64,000 bases of DNA from Luscinia megarhynchos (Eukaryota; Chordata; Aves; Passeriformes; Turdidae), in the NCBI GenBank assembly GCA_034336665.1, contig CM067566.1:18582330-18646329 (forward strand), in the 5' to 3' direction. Positions 37,801-50,900 of this stretch are shown piece by piece (the stretch's first letter is position 1; each line of letters begins with the position of its first letter). The position numbers were made by a program, and so were the translations under genes. Below the pieces are notes generated by a model. That model had not been told where the DNA came from. It was given only the letters and a program-made list of their open reading frames with translations, and ran no database searches.

Positions 37801-39767
37801 AGATGCTTGAGTGAGAGGGTGATGGGATAATGGAGGCCAAAATCCTAGTTTGTGAATGAGATGATGCCTTGAAATAATTCACATACCAGACAGCAGTCTC
37901 AGCTATGAAATTAGTAACTAAATTGCAAAGGACAGATGGAATTAGGAAATCCATCAGGTGCCTGTAGAGGGTCTGGCAGTGCTCCAATAATTTGCTGACT
38001 TCTAAGGGAGGTGCACATGGGTCTTGGTGGGAGGAAGATTTCATCCTGGGATCAGTAATCTTTGATTTATCAGTCAAAATGTTATCTGGTACTGCCGTAT
38101 TTGCTTAATTAAAACAGATCTGGGGAAAGTTTTGCTTCAAAATCAAACAAAAAAATGCTTCCCACACCTCACCCTCTTTGTCCAAAAAACAAACTCTGAA
38201 GGCAGTACAACAGTCAGACTGGGTATTGGAAAGGTAGCTCAGACATGGGGATAGCCAAGGAAAAATCACAGCTCGACAATGTGAGAAGCAAATGACAAAA
38301 TAATTATTATCCAGGGAAGGGTTTGACAGCAGTAGGAAGCAATCTGGAGGTAGCTGTAAGTCTAATGCTTCACTAGCTCTTGCTCATTAAGGACCATTCT
38401 ATGGCTATATAAGTAGCAGTATAAGTTGTAAACTATTTTTTAATAATTTTTGTATTTTTAAAGTCAGGTTACGGGAAATACACACACCCAATAATTGTGT
38501 ATAGCAGATGGAAAATGTGTGCTTATTTTATCCAAAGTGAGAGAAAGCTGATATTTCACTGAGTATCTCTAGTTAACAGATAATGTCAATAGAATAGGAT
38601 GTTATCACAGGATAATGTTCTCCTGCTGCTTGATAAGTGCTGAGTCGAAAGCACAATGTTTATTTTCAAGGCAGGGGACATTGATCCTGTGCAACTTTCT
38701 ATTTCAATGGCATTCTTGCTATTACATTAGATTGATGCACTTATGACCATTTTGTTTAATGGGTATTAGTTTTGTAAAGTGACAGCTGCTTATTGTGTGA
38801 CTATTCAATACACTATCTACAGTCTGATTGGCTTTCAAGAAAAGAACTAGACTGATAAGCATAAAGGATACAGATTTTTATTTTAAAAAAGGGACTCTAA
38901 ACCTGTGAACGAGGTGCTTAATTTTCTTTATTCTTAATATCCGCTGTATAATATATTGTTTACTTTTCAGGATTGCATTTTTATATAATCCTCAGCAACA
39001 GTAATTTTGTTTTGAAAAAAGCAATATAGTAAGAATGAACGTTGCTTTGGAAAACCTGATCCACTGAATGTTTGAGCATTTCAGCTGGGAGCTTATCCCA
39101 GGTGAAAACTGGTAATTTGTTCTTTAGAGAAAAAACAAATAACAAAAATGCTTTCAGTACTGGAATTACTATTTTACTACTCTGGGGTAGACTATGTAAC
39201 ACATTAAAACCAGACAGCAGATGAATTCCCAAGAGTAAAACAACCTTTTACTGTAAAACATTTTCACTGCAAGCCATGGACTAAAGTTCTAGTGTGTGCT
39301 CTCTCTCCTTTTTACATTCCTGAATATTTTAGTGTCATTACCAAAGTTGAACTTTTAATTTTTTGTACTTTGTTTCACCTTGTAAGAAAAGGGAAAAGGA
39401 GATTTTTTTCACTACACTGAATTTGAGGCCTTAGAAGATGTTTCATACAAACCAGGTCGTTTTGCATGGCTGAAAGACAAAGTCAAGTGAACAAACATCA
39501 TTTAACCTTCAGAAGAAACCCCCAAACTAACCTTATTTGAGTAGCAGCTATGGGAAGCCCTACTTAATTTTTCAAAATTTGCATTGCTTTCATATAAGTA
39601 GCAGTGAAAACAAGAGAAGGTAGAAGAGTATAAAAGAATCCGACTTGTATTCTCACTGGGGAAAAATACTTTTCTGCAAATGTAGCATCAACTATGTCCA
39701 GCAGTAGTCCTATTGATTTTAATGAGTCAAAGTACTTTATTACCCTGAAAGTCACAAGGAATGTGAC

Positions 39768-39824
39768 CTGGATGATCTAGTGGTAAAGCAGAGGACTTAA
39801 TTATTTCTATTTCCTTGTCAGTGC
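39768..39824 (+). mobile_element. Second tRNA-derived SINE head relic (MIR/CORE-like)
   Basis: 'gatgatctagtggtaaagca' at 39770-39789 closely resembles the start of MIR-type SINEs ('...ctagtggttagagca'), followed by 'gaggactt' and, after a deletion, 'tctatttccttgtcagtg', comparable to 'ttctattcctggctctgccagtg' of that class. The A-box region is well kept while the B box is damaged. Too short and diverged for a subfamily. It could be chance, but a second head of the same kind at 29198 raises the odds. Confidence 0.45.
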
Positions 39825-41879
39825 AGTAATTTTACACTGCACATTTATGATAACGTGGGAGGCATAGAGCAAGCATTTGTACATGTGTGGGCGAAAACTA
39901 AGGAAAAGTAATTACTTGAAGCCTCCTCACATGCAGTCAGGAAGCAGAACATTGCTGTACATTTTATTAAATCACATCATTTAAAAAAACATTCTGAAAA
40001 TTTTAAGAGAGCTCAGTTTAGAGGGGCACTATAATAAGCAAATTTCAAACTACAGTTTGGATATATCCCAATTCAATCTTTTATGGAAGGCAAAACCCCT
40101 CAAACTTGTAAGAATGTGCTTGGTTATTTTTCTTTCAGTCCAGATCAAATATCAGAAAAAGACTTTCTCACACCAGCATTTCTACTTGCTTTTTTCCCTT
40201 GAAATCTATAAAATGATCTGGAAAAGACTTTGAAATCTGCAAAAAGACTGAGCTTGGTGTAAGAGAGAGATGAAGGCTGGCTTAGATAATGTTCATACAT
40301 AAACCATAAGCTGAATTTTCTACAGATAAAAGTTATTTTTTATTTAGAGCAACTAAGACTATATTGGTATAATTTTTTTTATTTTAGATGATCCCTTTTC
40401 TCAGGTGTCTGATATCTTTCATAGCTGTAGGAAGTCCACTGTTTCCTCTCAAAGAGAAAGACATTTCAAGGACTGGGCAATGGTTGGTTATAAAGGGCTA
40501 TTTCACAACACATCAGGAGGACTAAACTTCTGGTTGGTTTCACTTGGTAAGGAAGATAGTATGTGAGCACTTTAATGGGAATAACTAGTTTTAGAGAACT
40601 TCTGCAAAATCTTAAAAAAGTCTGAAAATCTTATAAAAGGACATTATGTAGATTTAAGTTCTTGTACACAGCCAGAGGATTATTTTAAGTCTCAAATATT
40701 GCCATGTATGCAGTAAGAATCATGTTAAAATTGTCTCAGGTGACAAGTAGATGTGTCAAGGTCTGAAGAAACTACAGCTATGGGATAAAAGTCCTAAAAC
40801 TTGGACTTTTTAACTGGTAAGGTAATATTTTCTAGCAAAATGGAAAATTATTCTTAGCCTGCTGATGATACCAATGTATATTGAAGCCTGACAGAAAGGA
40901 ACACAGACACAAAAAAAGCCTTAGTCTTGAGCATTTAATCACTACATTTCTTTATAGTGTTGGATCTCATCAGTTTTCCTTAGTACCACAGGGAAGCTCA
41001 GTGTATGGAACACAGCTTATCCAGGTCATATTGCCATCTCCTAGGAGTAAATGTAGGGCTCAGTGAGACAAGGGTTTCACTGCCTGTATCTGCATCTGCT
41101 TTGAAGTTGTTACAGGCTTTCTGGAGAGATAGGGAGATGGGAGATGCAGGACATAATTTCTGCAATATTTCTCATGAAGGAAACAGGCTGTCTGTAGTTT
41201 GTAGAGCAAAGAAATCAAAATACAGTAAGAAAATCTGTAACTGTTCTGACTCCTTCTGGGACAACCTGATGGCCCCAAGACCCAGAAAATATTTCATCTG
41301 TGAAATGGAGAACAAAGTTTACATATAAGTGAAAAAATAGTGTCACCTGATCATGATGGTTAGGAACAGGAGCTTTTTCCATCCATTTCACATCCTTGGA
41401 ATAAAAGTGCCTGTTGAAAGCAAAGCCAAGTCATTAGTGCCTATCACCATCCTGATTCCAGCTGAGTTGCACTACTCTTGGAACAAATTCTGAACTTGTA
41501 AGAAAATGGAAGAGAAAAACCAGGAGAAAATTATTTGAGCCTTATTCTCAGTGTAGAAAAAACAGTGTGGTAAGGAAGACTTTTAGCAATAATAACGTGT
41601 GAGGAGTAGTTGAACCTGAGCAGAGCTGTGGAATCTTAGACAATGAAATACTGCATAAAGAACTGTCTGTCTAAGAAACAGATTGCTTATCAGAGAGATG
41701 AATTAATTTACTACTGACAAAATTGACAAATCAATCTAACAAGATACCTGTCAAAACTATCTCTCTGTTCACTTTCTTATCTAGATTATGTGCCATAACC
41801 CTACAGATAAAAAGAAAGACTTAAGAGAGTGGTTGGAAATTAGCCTGATTTGTACCCACATGCTTTCATTTGCGTCCAC

Positions 41880-42210
41880 TGCCATCGAGTGATTGACAGC
41901 ATAACATAAATCAATTTTTTTAACTTATTAATATGATATGAACTGCAAAAAGATTAAAGTCTCATTTACATAACCTGAGATGAAAAGAGGTGAAATATTG
42001 TAATTATCTTTTCAAGCTAAATTTGCACTGCCATTTAAAATTAACCTATGCAAATGACAGGTTAAACCCCAGGAAAACTCTGGCTCTGTTTGAAAAAAGT
42101 ACAATCAATTTCCAATCATAAATGTGTTTTTATGCTAGCCCTTCAATTAGTCACTTGAATCTATAAATATATGCCAATATAATGTAAATTATTTATTGGC
42201 CTTGTTTTGT
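41880..42210. promoter_or_regulatory. Candidate conserved developmental enhancer
   Basis: Dense, repeat-free cluster of classic transcription-factor words: TGATTGACAG at 41890-41899 (the PBX-HOX/MEIS-type composite), ATGCAAAT at 42048-42055 (POU octamer) overlapping TGACAGGT at 42055-42062 (MEIS/TGIF-type), CAATTAG at 42144-42150 (homeodomain) and CTATAAATAT at 42161-42170 (MEF2-like). The full PBX-type decamer and the octamer/TGACAG overlap are less likely by chance than simple TAAT words. No start codon, TATA-initiator arrangement or CpG island is present, so a distal enhancer is more plausible than a promoter. Function is inferred from motif content only. Confidence 0.33.
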
Positions 42211-43010
42211 TCTTGACTTTTAGCCCCCCATAAGATACTAGGTTATGAAGTCTGCATCCTTACTTGCATTGAGTAGCACTCTAAATATTACATAAATTAT
42301 CTATAGGGTAATTGATGTGTTGCTTAGCCCAAGTGAGGATAGTTAAGCACAATTATGCCCATAAATAAGCTGAGGATCTGTATTTTGTACAGTTCATAGG
42401 TGTATGAGATGATTTTGGTAATTTTTGCATGAACAACAGTTTTTGAATGGATCCTGGTCCTGTTGTGAATCCAAGAAGGAAGGTGATATATATTTTTTTT
42501 GTTTTTTCTGCTTTTGTTCAGCAGAATTACAAGTTCAAGAACATATCTGCTAGGGATCTCCATTACACCTTGGTTTATACATAGTCTGAAAATATTTTCA
42601 AAAAAGAGAAGAGAGCTTACATTTTTCATGTAATTCCAGCTTGGCATGAGAAGGATTTGGATACAGCTGCAGACACAAATAATTTTCCTTAGTAAACTGG
42701 CATGTTTCATCAGGTGGATCCAAGAAAATTGAATATGTTACATGAGCTATGAACTTGTCCTTAATCATGTGCCCTCTGGGCAGATGAATCACACTTGGCA
42801 GTTGGAGGTCTCCTTAATAATGGCCAGCCTCAGCTATTTATTAAAGGCAAATAAGGAGATGGGAATTTTAGTGAATGCAGGGCAATCCCTAAATCAGTGC
42901 AGCAAGGTCTCATGGGAGGGAGGACTGAATGGGTCTGGAAATTCCTTTGTAGGTATGAAGTACTGGGCCTGAGACTTGTGGGACAACAAATGACTTTGCT
43001 GCTTCTGCAG

Positions 43011-43116
43011 AGAAGATAATCCGACAGAGGTTTTTATCTGGCTTATTGGGAGCATCCACAGGAGCTGACAGTCAGAGACTGTACTGTGAAGTGAAAATCC
43101 CTAACCTTTCCAACTG
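43011..43116 (+). other. Candidate isolated exon, 106 bp
   Basis: Bounded on the left by 'tttgctgcttctgcag' (pyrimidine-rich acceptor) and on the right by 'caactg|gtaagtattc' (strong donor). The third frame is open across the whole block (34 complete codons; it includes the stretches RFLSGLLGAS and LYCEVKIPNLSN). The other two frames have stops. Length is typical of an internal vertebrate exon. I do not recognise the protein and see no partner exon in the window, so it could be a coding exon in a giant gene, a lncRNA exon or a decoy. Splice signals of this quality do occur by chance in 64 kb. Confidence 0.28.
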
Positions 43117-46100
43117 GTAAGTATTCTTTTTTTTTGACATTTGAGGTGGGTGTAATTTGGAAGTTGTGTAAACGGTCAATTTTGTTTGGGCAGCCAGTCT
43201 ACAGGCAAAGGAGCAATGGAAACCTGATTTATGGTGGGTTTATATACTATGTTTCCCACAACACCCTCCCCCATTCCACTGCAAGAACCACAAACTCAGC
43301 ACTGAGATATTTCTAGATCTTTGTGCTCCTGAACACTATCCTTATAGTGTTAGTTTCTGTCGATCTCAACCTACTTTCTGATTTACTTACTGGGTGAGAA
43401 ACAGTGTACATCCTGTGGCTAGTCTAGAGTCTAGATAGGAACACATACAAATTGAGCAGATAGTGAATATATGCTGAGCAGCCCAGCAGTGGTTGCCAAT
43501 GCTGTCTGCCTTTTCTTCAGTACTAGTATCATGTCTACCATCTTGTGACACCAATTTTCACAAAACTCACGTAAAAGCTTTGAACTCTGAGTGAAAAATT
43601 TGATAAAAATTAGTCAATGAAAGAAAGGAATGTCTGACAAACTGTGCACTCATGTCAGACACAGCCTTGCCAAATTAGACTATAAAATAGAGGGGAGGGG
43701 AAGGGAAAGAGAAAGGCAGAGAATTATTCAAACAGTAATGAAAGGTATGTTTCTTGCTGAAATGAAAGACTGAAACATTTAATTTAGCTTGACACAAAAG
43801 GTTCCATTCACCGTGAAATCAAATATTTTGTTCCAAGGCACTTGTGAGAAAATAAAGAAAATGAAAGACTAAAGTCAAAAGCTGACAGAGGAAAAGCCTT
43901 ACCCTTGCAAAACAAGTTTTTGGAACTATCTCTAAAAGGCACTAGAGATCTGAATTGTACTACTTCTATATTTGGAAGGAGGATTGATTCCTATTTTTCA
44001 CCTTTTTTGCATTGCTCAACCATCCCCACCTTTAAGGTATCTGAAATGCCACCTCCTCTAGTTCCACTTCTGTAAGACACTTTCAGAGTCAGAACATGAA
44101 TCTGCATGTCCAAGAGAAAGAGATGAGGTTTATAAACAAACTAAAACATTGTCTGCAAGTATGGAGAGAAAATGAGAATACTTCTACCCACCAGAAATAT
44201 TGTGTTTGACACCCAGGCTCTCCAGGAATTAATACACATATAACTGGTAGGGCAAGAAATTGATTTGATTTGGTGTGGAATTTAAGGTATTGCTGACCGT
44301 TTGAGAGTTTGTATCGGGTGCTGAGCATTTAAGGACAAGAATTTATCATTTAGGGCTACAAACAACATACTTCTTACTCTGATTATTTTTGACACTCTTA
44401 TTATCAAAAGTTTCTTTGCACTTCTGATCTCAAAACTTAGAAACAATCACCAGAGGCGTTATAGTACTGAGGTGTCATATTGATGTGTCGGTACTTTTAT
44501 ATAAAGCACCTCTTTATATAGGCCAGAGGTTACTGAGTTGCTGGTGGCTAGGTTTGAAGAGATGGGAGGAATGTCCTTTGAATTTCGGCTTTAGCAGCCC
44601 TGAATGCTAAATTGCTCTGCTCTGACTCCAGGTCTTGTGAGGATCAGGTGAGGCTAGCTTTCCTTAAGAAGCTTAAGATAAAGATGAAAAGATTTAGTGG
44701 CTTGTATTCACTTGCCCGTGGGAGGGGGCAAGGAAAGGGCAACTGGAGGTGTTAGCCTGAAACTCCCAGTTGTCCACCATAGAGAATAAGGGAATAATTG
44801 CTTCTCTGTATGATTGCAAGAAGGGAGGTCTCCTTAGAAGATTTTACTAAAGGGAGTTTTTGGCACATGACATTAAAGAATATCCTGGTGAAAGTAGGGT
44901 TTGTTTGTAAAACTGTCAATAAGAGTTTTACTGTCATTTATTTAAGATCTTCTATGATGTGTGCCCAGTTTTACTGTTTTCCTCTAGAAGGACAAATGAC
45001 TTGACCCCAAAAATGTGTATCTGAATACTTCTTTGCCTAGGAGATATTCAAGTCTGGACCCAGTCTGTTTTTCTCTGGCTTCATAATAAGATAATTTAAG
45101 TCATTACCTGAATATAAGTGAACTGTGATGCTGTCCAAGTCTGAGTTCTGGATCTTCTTATAACTGATTCCTGAGTGGTTTGATGAAATGCTTTTGTGTC
45201 TTTTATCTATTTTTTTCTTGTTTAATGATTGTTATGTTGAAGAACTTTTGGTGATACTAGACTTTATAAGACAGCAAATCCAAAATTTTTTTCTGTCTCA
45301 GACAACCTGAAACTTAAAAGTGTAGGTTTTGAATGCTTAATTCTTTGTAGCCTTGAATGCTATAATTTTAAGTCAGCAGGCTTACTCTCTTTACCTGTGA
45401 CCACAATAAGTGGGGCATGCAAGGTGCCCAAATGAACCTGGATGTGTTATGTCACACACCCTGAGGATTACAGGTGAGAAAATGTTTTGCTCTGATAAAG
45501 CTAACATCTTGTGTTAATAATTAAAAGTATCTGTGCCTGCCATTGATGTTTAGAAAGATTAGAAAAGAAAGAGTGCATCTTGCATATAACAGATATTTTT
45601 GATCTCTGAAGGTCACACTAACATGTCTGTGGCTTCAAGATGACAAATGTCTTGCATTTAGACTGACTGGGTAGGGCAAGTGAAACAAATATGTCCATAC
45701 AAAAATTTAGTGTGCATATAACCATCAAACCAATTACATGGCATATTTCACAATTTTTGAGAACTGAACTCTTCAGAAAATTGTATCAATCAAGAATGAA
45801 GTCCTTGTCTAGTACTTGTTAGAGGCATATAAAAACTGAGCTGGATTGGATATTCAAGCTGTGTTTTCATATTTCTTTTTGCATCTTTTTTAAGGAGTAA
45901 AATGATCTACTGTCCAATAACATGCACAGTGAAGCTGATGTCTAAGTGCTGTTGTTGCAGACTCTCTGCAAGCTTTGAGGTTTTGGTATAATTTACAAAT
46001 GAGACTGAACTTTGGGAAAGAAGCAAGTTTCCATTTATACAGGTATAAGACTTCTGTATCTAAAGAAATTAAAAAGTCTAGAGAAAACTGGAATACTTAT

Positions 46101-47582
46101 ATCTGTCCTCATCAACTCCTCCTAGCCCTTTGGTAAATGCTTTCCTGAGAGAATAGTGTCAGTACGCTCCTTTAAGCCTTACAATGTGTTTTTAAATGAC
46201 TAAACCTTGCGCAAATAATTAAAGTAAGCAAAAAAGATTATTGCCGAGGGATGATTCAGTAAATGTAACATTAAAAAGTGTAAAAATTTTCCCAAAAGTG
46301 TGAGAGTCTGCTGGTCAGCATTCTGTGAGCTCTCTCTATTGCCAAATTTTGTTTGTTAGAGTCAGTTGTAAAGGACAATAGTGAAACCACTGAAAACTAC
46401 TGACTGATGTTGTGGCTTAATCACAATTTTTCTTCATAATGATTTGAAACACAATTTTTAATGTAATAAAAAAAGATTGGAATATTCCTTATGAATACTG
46501 TAGCACCAGAATTACTTACACATAGCATAGAATTTTTGTTCTATAGTGACCGTTTTGCCTTGGTTTAATTTCTAAATGTCTGCAATTTATTCTGTCTGTA
46601 GTCTGAAAAATTTAAATTCTGAATGTATCTACAAGAATGATCACAGACCATAAGCAGCAAAGGAGGAATACATTCTCTGGGTTATCATTTCAGCACTGTG
46701 TACACAATATGTCAGAGTCTGAAACTTTCAAATTAATTACTAGTCCTGGTGATGCTGAATGTTTTTTGTTGCCCTTCAAGCTTGCAATTAATATTCAGAC
46801 AGTTGTGAAGGGAGGATAATTTGGTGATTTTCAGTTTATTCTTCCAGGGAATAAACAAGAGACAAGAATACATATTTCTCTTTTACTGCAGCTCAGAATC
46901 AGTTGATTAAGTTGTGTCTGCAACTGTACACAATCAATGTCAGTTAGAGTACAACTTTATTAAAGTTTTCTTGAATTTACATAACTTTCAGAACCATTAC
47001 ATGTATAATTTATCATGATGATGCAGTATCGTTGTAGGGTATTTATAAGCTTTGTGCAGTGGGGCAGAATTTCAAACCTGGTCCTTCATTAATTTTTAAT
47101 TCAATAACTTAGCTAAACTAGGTGAGCACTGATAGCAAGAACACCAAGAGCTTTACCAGTCTTTAAATGAAAATGCTCTCTATGTTCAGTGCCTCTGCAA
47201 TCCTACGGGACGAAGTTTAATGTGCTTATGAAAGTGTGTTTACATTCAGCATGTTCACCAAGTTTCCCTTCCAAATATTTTTGGAAGAAAGAGTCAAACC
47301 AGCCTATGGTTTGAATTTATAACCAAACAGCTTGCAGATTTCAATTAAAAAAAATTTAAAAAATCATGGAGGTTTTGCTTGGAAAGGGAAATGATAAGGA
47401 AAACCTGAGGTCTCATACATGTAGGAAAAAATTCTCATTTCTCATTTTCTCATATCATTTTTCTAGCCATGGCTCAAAGGTCTTTTTAAAAGAAAACATT
47501 TTCTTCTGCATTTAATCAAATAATGACAAACAAAACCATCAGGAATTATGCATGGTTGTGAAAATAACTTAGATAATAGGAA

Positions 47583-47915
47583 CATAGAATAGAATCATAG
47601 AATTGTTGAGGTTGGAAAAGACCTCTAAGATCATTGAGTCAGCCTAGCACCACCATGTTCACGACCAAGACATGTCCCTAAGTGCTTCATCTTCTAAATT
47701 TGTCTTTTAAATACCAGGAATGATGACTCATCCACTCCTCTGTGTAGCCTGTTCCAATGCTTGAAAACCTTCTTGGTAAAGAAATTTTTCCTAATAGCTA
47801 ATCTAAACCTTCCCTGGTGCAATTTGAGGCCATTTGCTCTTGTCCTGCCACTTGTTACCTGGGAGAAGAGACTGACCCTCAGGTCACTACAATCTCCTTT
47901 CAGGTAGTTGTGGAG
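47583..47915 (-). mobile_element. CR1 LINE, 5'-truncated, minus strand
   Basis: The left edge carries the CR1 terminal repeat in reverse complement ('catagaat' units, 47583-47602), then 'gttgaggttggaaaagacctctaagatcat', the classic CR1 3' end. Reading leftward on the minus strand, an ORF2 tail is open from about 47915 to 47694, with 'YLKGDC', '[18 protein letters not shown]' and 'FRLAIRKNFFTKKV'. Homology stops abruptly just after 'ctttcaggtagttgtgg' near 47915, the pattern expected of incomplete reverse transcription. It is among the less diverged CR1 copies here, so one of the younger insertions. The frame running on to 48065 is unrelated flanking DNA. Confidence 0.9.
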
Positions 47916-50900
47916 TTGTAGGTGGCCTTGGCGAGGGTGGGAGCTCATTCCTAATTTCTTTAGCTGTTTGAAAATGTATCTAACTTCACAAATGTTCTGA
48001 CTCCTAAAGCTATACTTTCTATATTGTTTGAGATGCTTTAGGAGGGTGCTTTTTGTTTTCTGCATAGAGAAGATGATCTTTTTCTAATGGTGCCTCAATA
48101 TCAACAAGGAAAAAGGGTTAATTATTGACATTCCAGCCTTTGGAAACTGTTGATAAGAGGAGATAAATAGCTGATCCTACTCTCACTGAAATAACAATAA
48201 TAAGTCAATTTCTACTGATTTTTTTTTGGTGTTTAAACAAAGCCTCAAGTGAATGGAAGATCTATTCCATTCTGTTACAGTCATACTTGGTATTGGTCAC
48301 TGGAAGTTCTCTTTCTGGATTAAGTTGACTTCTTGATCTCTCAGAAATGTGGATATTCTTTAGCCTGTGACAGTGTTCTCATTTACTAATTGTGGGTGAA
48401 GGTAACAACTAATATAAATAATTTCTCACACAAAATACTCGAACATTATGTAGGATGTTAAATACAAATAATGCTATTCTGGGAGTGAAAGAAAATGGGA
48501 AGAAAAGAATGTAGTTTAAATCTCTCCCCTCTCCACCCCCAAACCTGCCTTTTCTATGCCAGAAATAGAAACCATGATGAAAAATGATATTGTGGCTTTG
48601 AGACTCTCTTTGGGCTGCAGACAAAAAAGAACAAAGTTAACCTTGTTATATTTTTCCTTCCATAGTCTGAAGAAGGCCACATGGTTGAGACTTCTCATTT
48701 CTATTTCCAGGGCATATTTTCTCATCCTTTTCATAAAAGGATGGATTTTATAGTTATATGTTGATCCAGCAGCTGGTTTGTTTTTTAAATGAAAACGTTA
48801 TCTGTTTATTATTCCAATACAATTTTAAGCAGTTTTACTCAGCATATTTGAATTCAAAATCCCATTAAAGATGCAATATTCCTCTACTACTTTGTCCCCC
48901 ACTGCTCTGACATTCAGTTTTCCCATTTTGAATAGAAATATAATATTGTATATCTGTTCAGGCTGATGTAATTTCCAGCACTGAATTACCAGTCATTGGA
49001 CTGCCTGTTCACCTTCCTATCATGGAAATTTTGTATTCACACATATTTTTCTCCACATTTGCAAAATGAATTCTTCGTCTGGCTATCTTGCAATTGCTTT
49101 ACAGCAGCACTTTCTTTTTAAAGCCAGAAAACTTATCCCTTTGCTTCCTACCATCTGATGGAAGTAATAAGAATTGCTGAGTTAAGATAAACACCCTCAT
49201 TTTGTGGTAGAGAGGGGAGGGGAATGAGAAGCAAAATGTTAATTTGTTTTAAAGTTAAAAGTACTGACCCATGCACTGAAGATAAGCATATCTAATTTTA
49301 AATCTTCCATATCTATTGTAATGTCTAATTGCATAGTTAAATGAGCTGTAAAAGCAGAAATGCCGCTGTAACCTCTAAACAATTTTACACAGTTCTAGAA
49401 CATTTGAGATAACAAGAAAGCTTAAAGAAGCTTTTCTCCTCTAGTAATGCTAGTACTTCAGAGGACAGTGTTTATTGAACAGGAGAGGCTTTCTGCTTGG
49501 GCAGCACTTTCCCATTACTCTGGACACACTTTAGATTTAAGGAGGCAACTGAATGCATCATGTGGGCTTTGAACACTAAAAAGGTCCAAAAACATTAGTG
49601 GATGTGTCACTCAGTGCTCAGTTCTCATCTTGGATTGATGTAATGCTGGAATAACTTGATTGAATTCAGTAACTTTATTCTAAATTAACATAATTGCTAT
49701 CATAATTATTTAGCCTACAGAAGCATCTGGAGCCCCTAACTAGGTCAGGGCACAATTCCACTCTCTGCATTACACACGCACATACACGGATTAAAATGTC
49801 AGAGAGCTTTATATATAGACTGCCCTCTATTTGAATACTTCACTTGGGGCAAAATAAAACAATGGAGAGGTGAATCTACTAGTCTGAGTGATAGCGTCTG
49901 TGAGTGACTTCACTGAAAGTTCCACAGACTTTCTGTGCCTCTGTCCTTTCTAGAAACTGCTGATGGTAGCACTTCTCTTGTTTTATGAGAATAATTGCAT
50001 TTAAAATTGTGAAGTGCTCAGGCACCATGGTAATGGAGAGATGCATAAGTGTTGTGGATAGACAAGGTAATCTGCCTCCAATTGTTCATGCTTTATAGCC
50101 CTTAATGACAGATACTTCAGGGGAGTTGCTTATATCCTGAAGATGAGATGTGCCAGCATATTAGATTTTTTTACTACTGAGAGGTAAAAAGGAAAATACA
50201 AAGTAGCTGTAAAATAATAACTTTTCTGCAGACTGTAAAAGACTTCAAGTTTAATAACAGCAATGATTGTTTCTAAGGTTAAATGAAATCACAGTACTGT
50301 CTCTACAAAGTGGGAATTACATACACCTCATGTAGCACAGCTCGCATTTCCTGTAAATGTGAAGTATGACTTTTTGTTTTTACTCAGAAGCTTGAGTCTA
50401 ATGATGCTGGGGGCAATAATGAAAGTTCTTGAAAGAACATTATGTATTGTTCTTTAACTCTGCCCTGTCTGAATTATCATTAATTTGTTGTGCCTAGCAA
50501 ATGGAAAGTACTAGGACAGGAGCTGAGTGGCAGCTTCATCAAATTAATTTGGGATTCTGAAGTATGTTAATGTTCTTAGGGTGACTGGCTTCAGTGAAGC
50601 TAGGACATAATTTCAAGACACTGGAGGCTGACCTGATTAAACATTCTTTTTATTTCCCAAACTATCCAGAATGACAGATGCTGCCAGAGAGAACTTCCCA
50701 GGTTTCTATGCTTTCAGGATCTGACAATTTTTGCTAGAAAGGAAAATGAGTTACATAGAGAGAGAATTTATTCACCCTTTTTTTTCAGCAAGCTCTTCTG
50801 ATAACACCTCTTGGTATTCCTCAGGCTATTGACACTTATGACCAGTCACCAGAGTGAATGAATACATTGTGATCATTCTTCTGATGGCTGGGTGAATTAC

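Larger units (their letters stand above)
29263..39767. other. Unassigned AT-rich DNA, about 10.5 kb
   Basis: No gene is supported. Named contents: a 15-bp tandem duplication at 30158-30187, a short TAGG repeat at 31041-31060, an (AAT)n microsatellite at 34438-34456, a possible degraded MIR-type tail at about 34635-34680, a homeodomain-motif cluster at 34705-34860, and a block at 36140-37190 with several moderately long overlapping frames on both strands but no recognisable protein. The segment at 32205-32560 keeps more CpG than its surroundings. All frames are shorter than 125 codons. Confidence 0.55.
39825..47582. other. Unassigned DNA with a candidate enhancer and an exon-like block
   Basis: No recognisable gene. 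Holds the motif-rich segment at 41880-42210 and the exon-like block at 43011-43116, both described separately, a purine-rich tract at about 43690-43730 just after a TATA-like 'ctataaaatag', and a small perfect TATATAAAG hairpin at 44498-44520. Otherwise AT-rich with frames of at most 128 codons and no resemblance to known proteins. Confidence 0.55.

Noticed and set aside
42324..42710. 128-codon minus-strand open frame
   Set aside because: Composition follows AT-rich DNA (many I, L, S, K), there is no recognisable domain, and nothing supports transcription.
43680..43730. TATA-like 'ctataaaatag' followed by a purine tract as a promoter
   Set aside because: No downstream gene, CpG island or initiator context; AT-rich DNA produces such words often.
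47694..48065. 123-codon minus-strand open frame as a possible gene
   Set aside because: The C-terminal half is CR1 ORF2 tail and the N-terminal part is unrelated flanking DNA that happens to be open.
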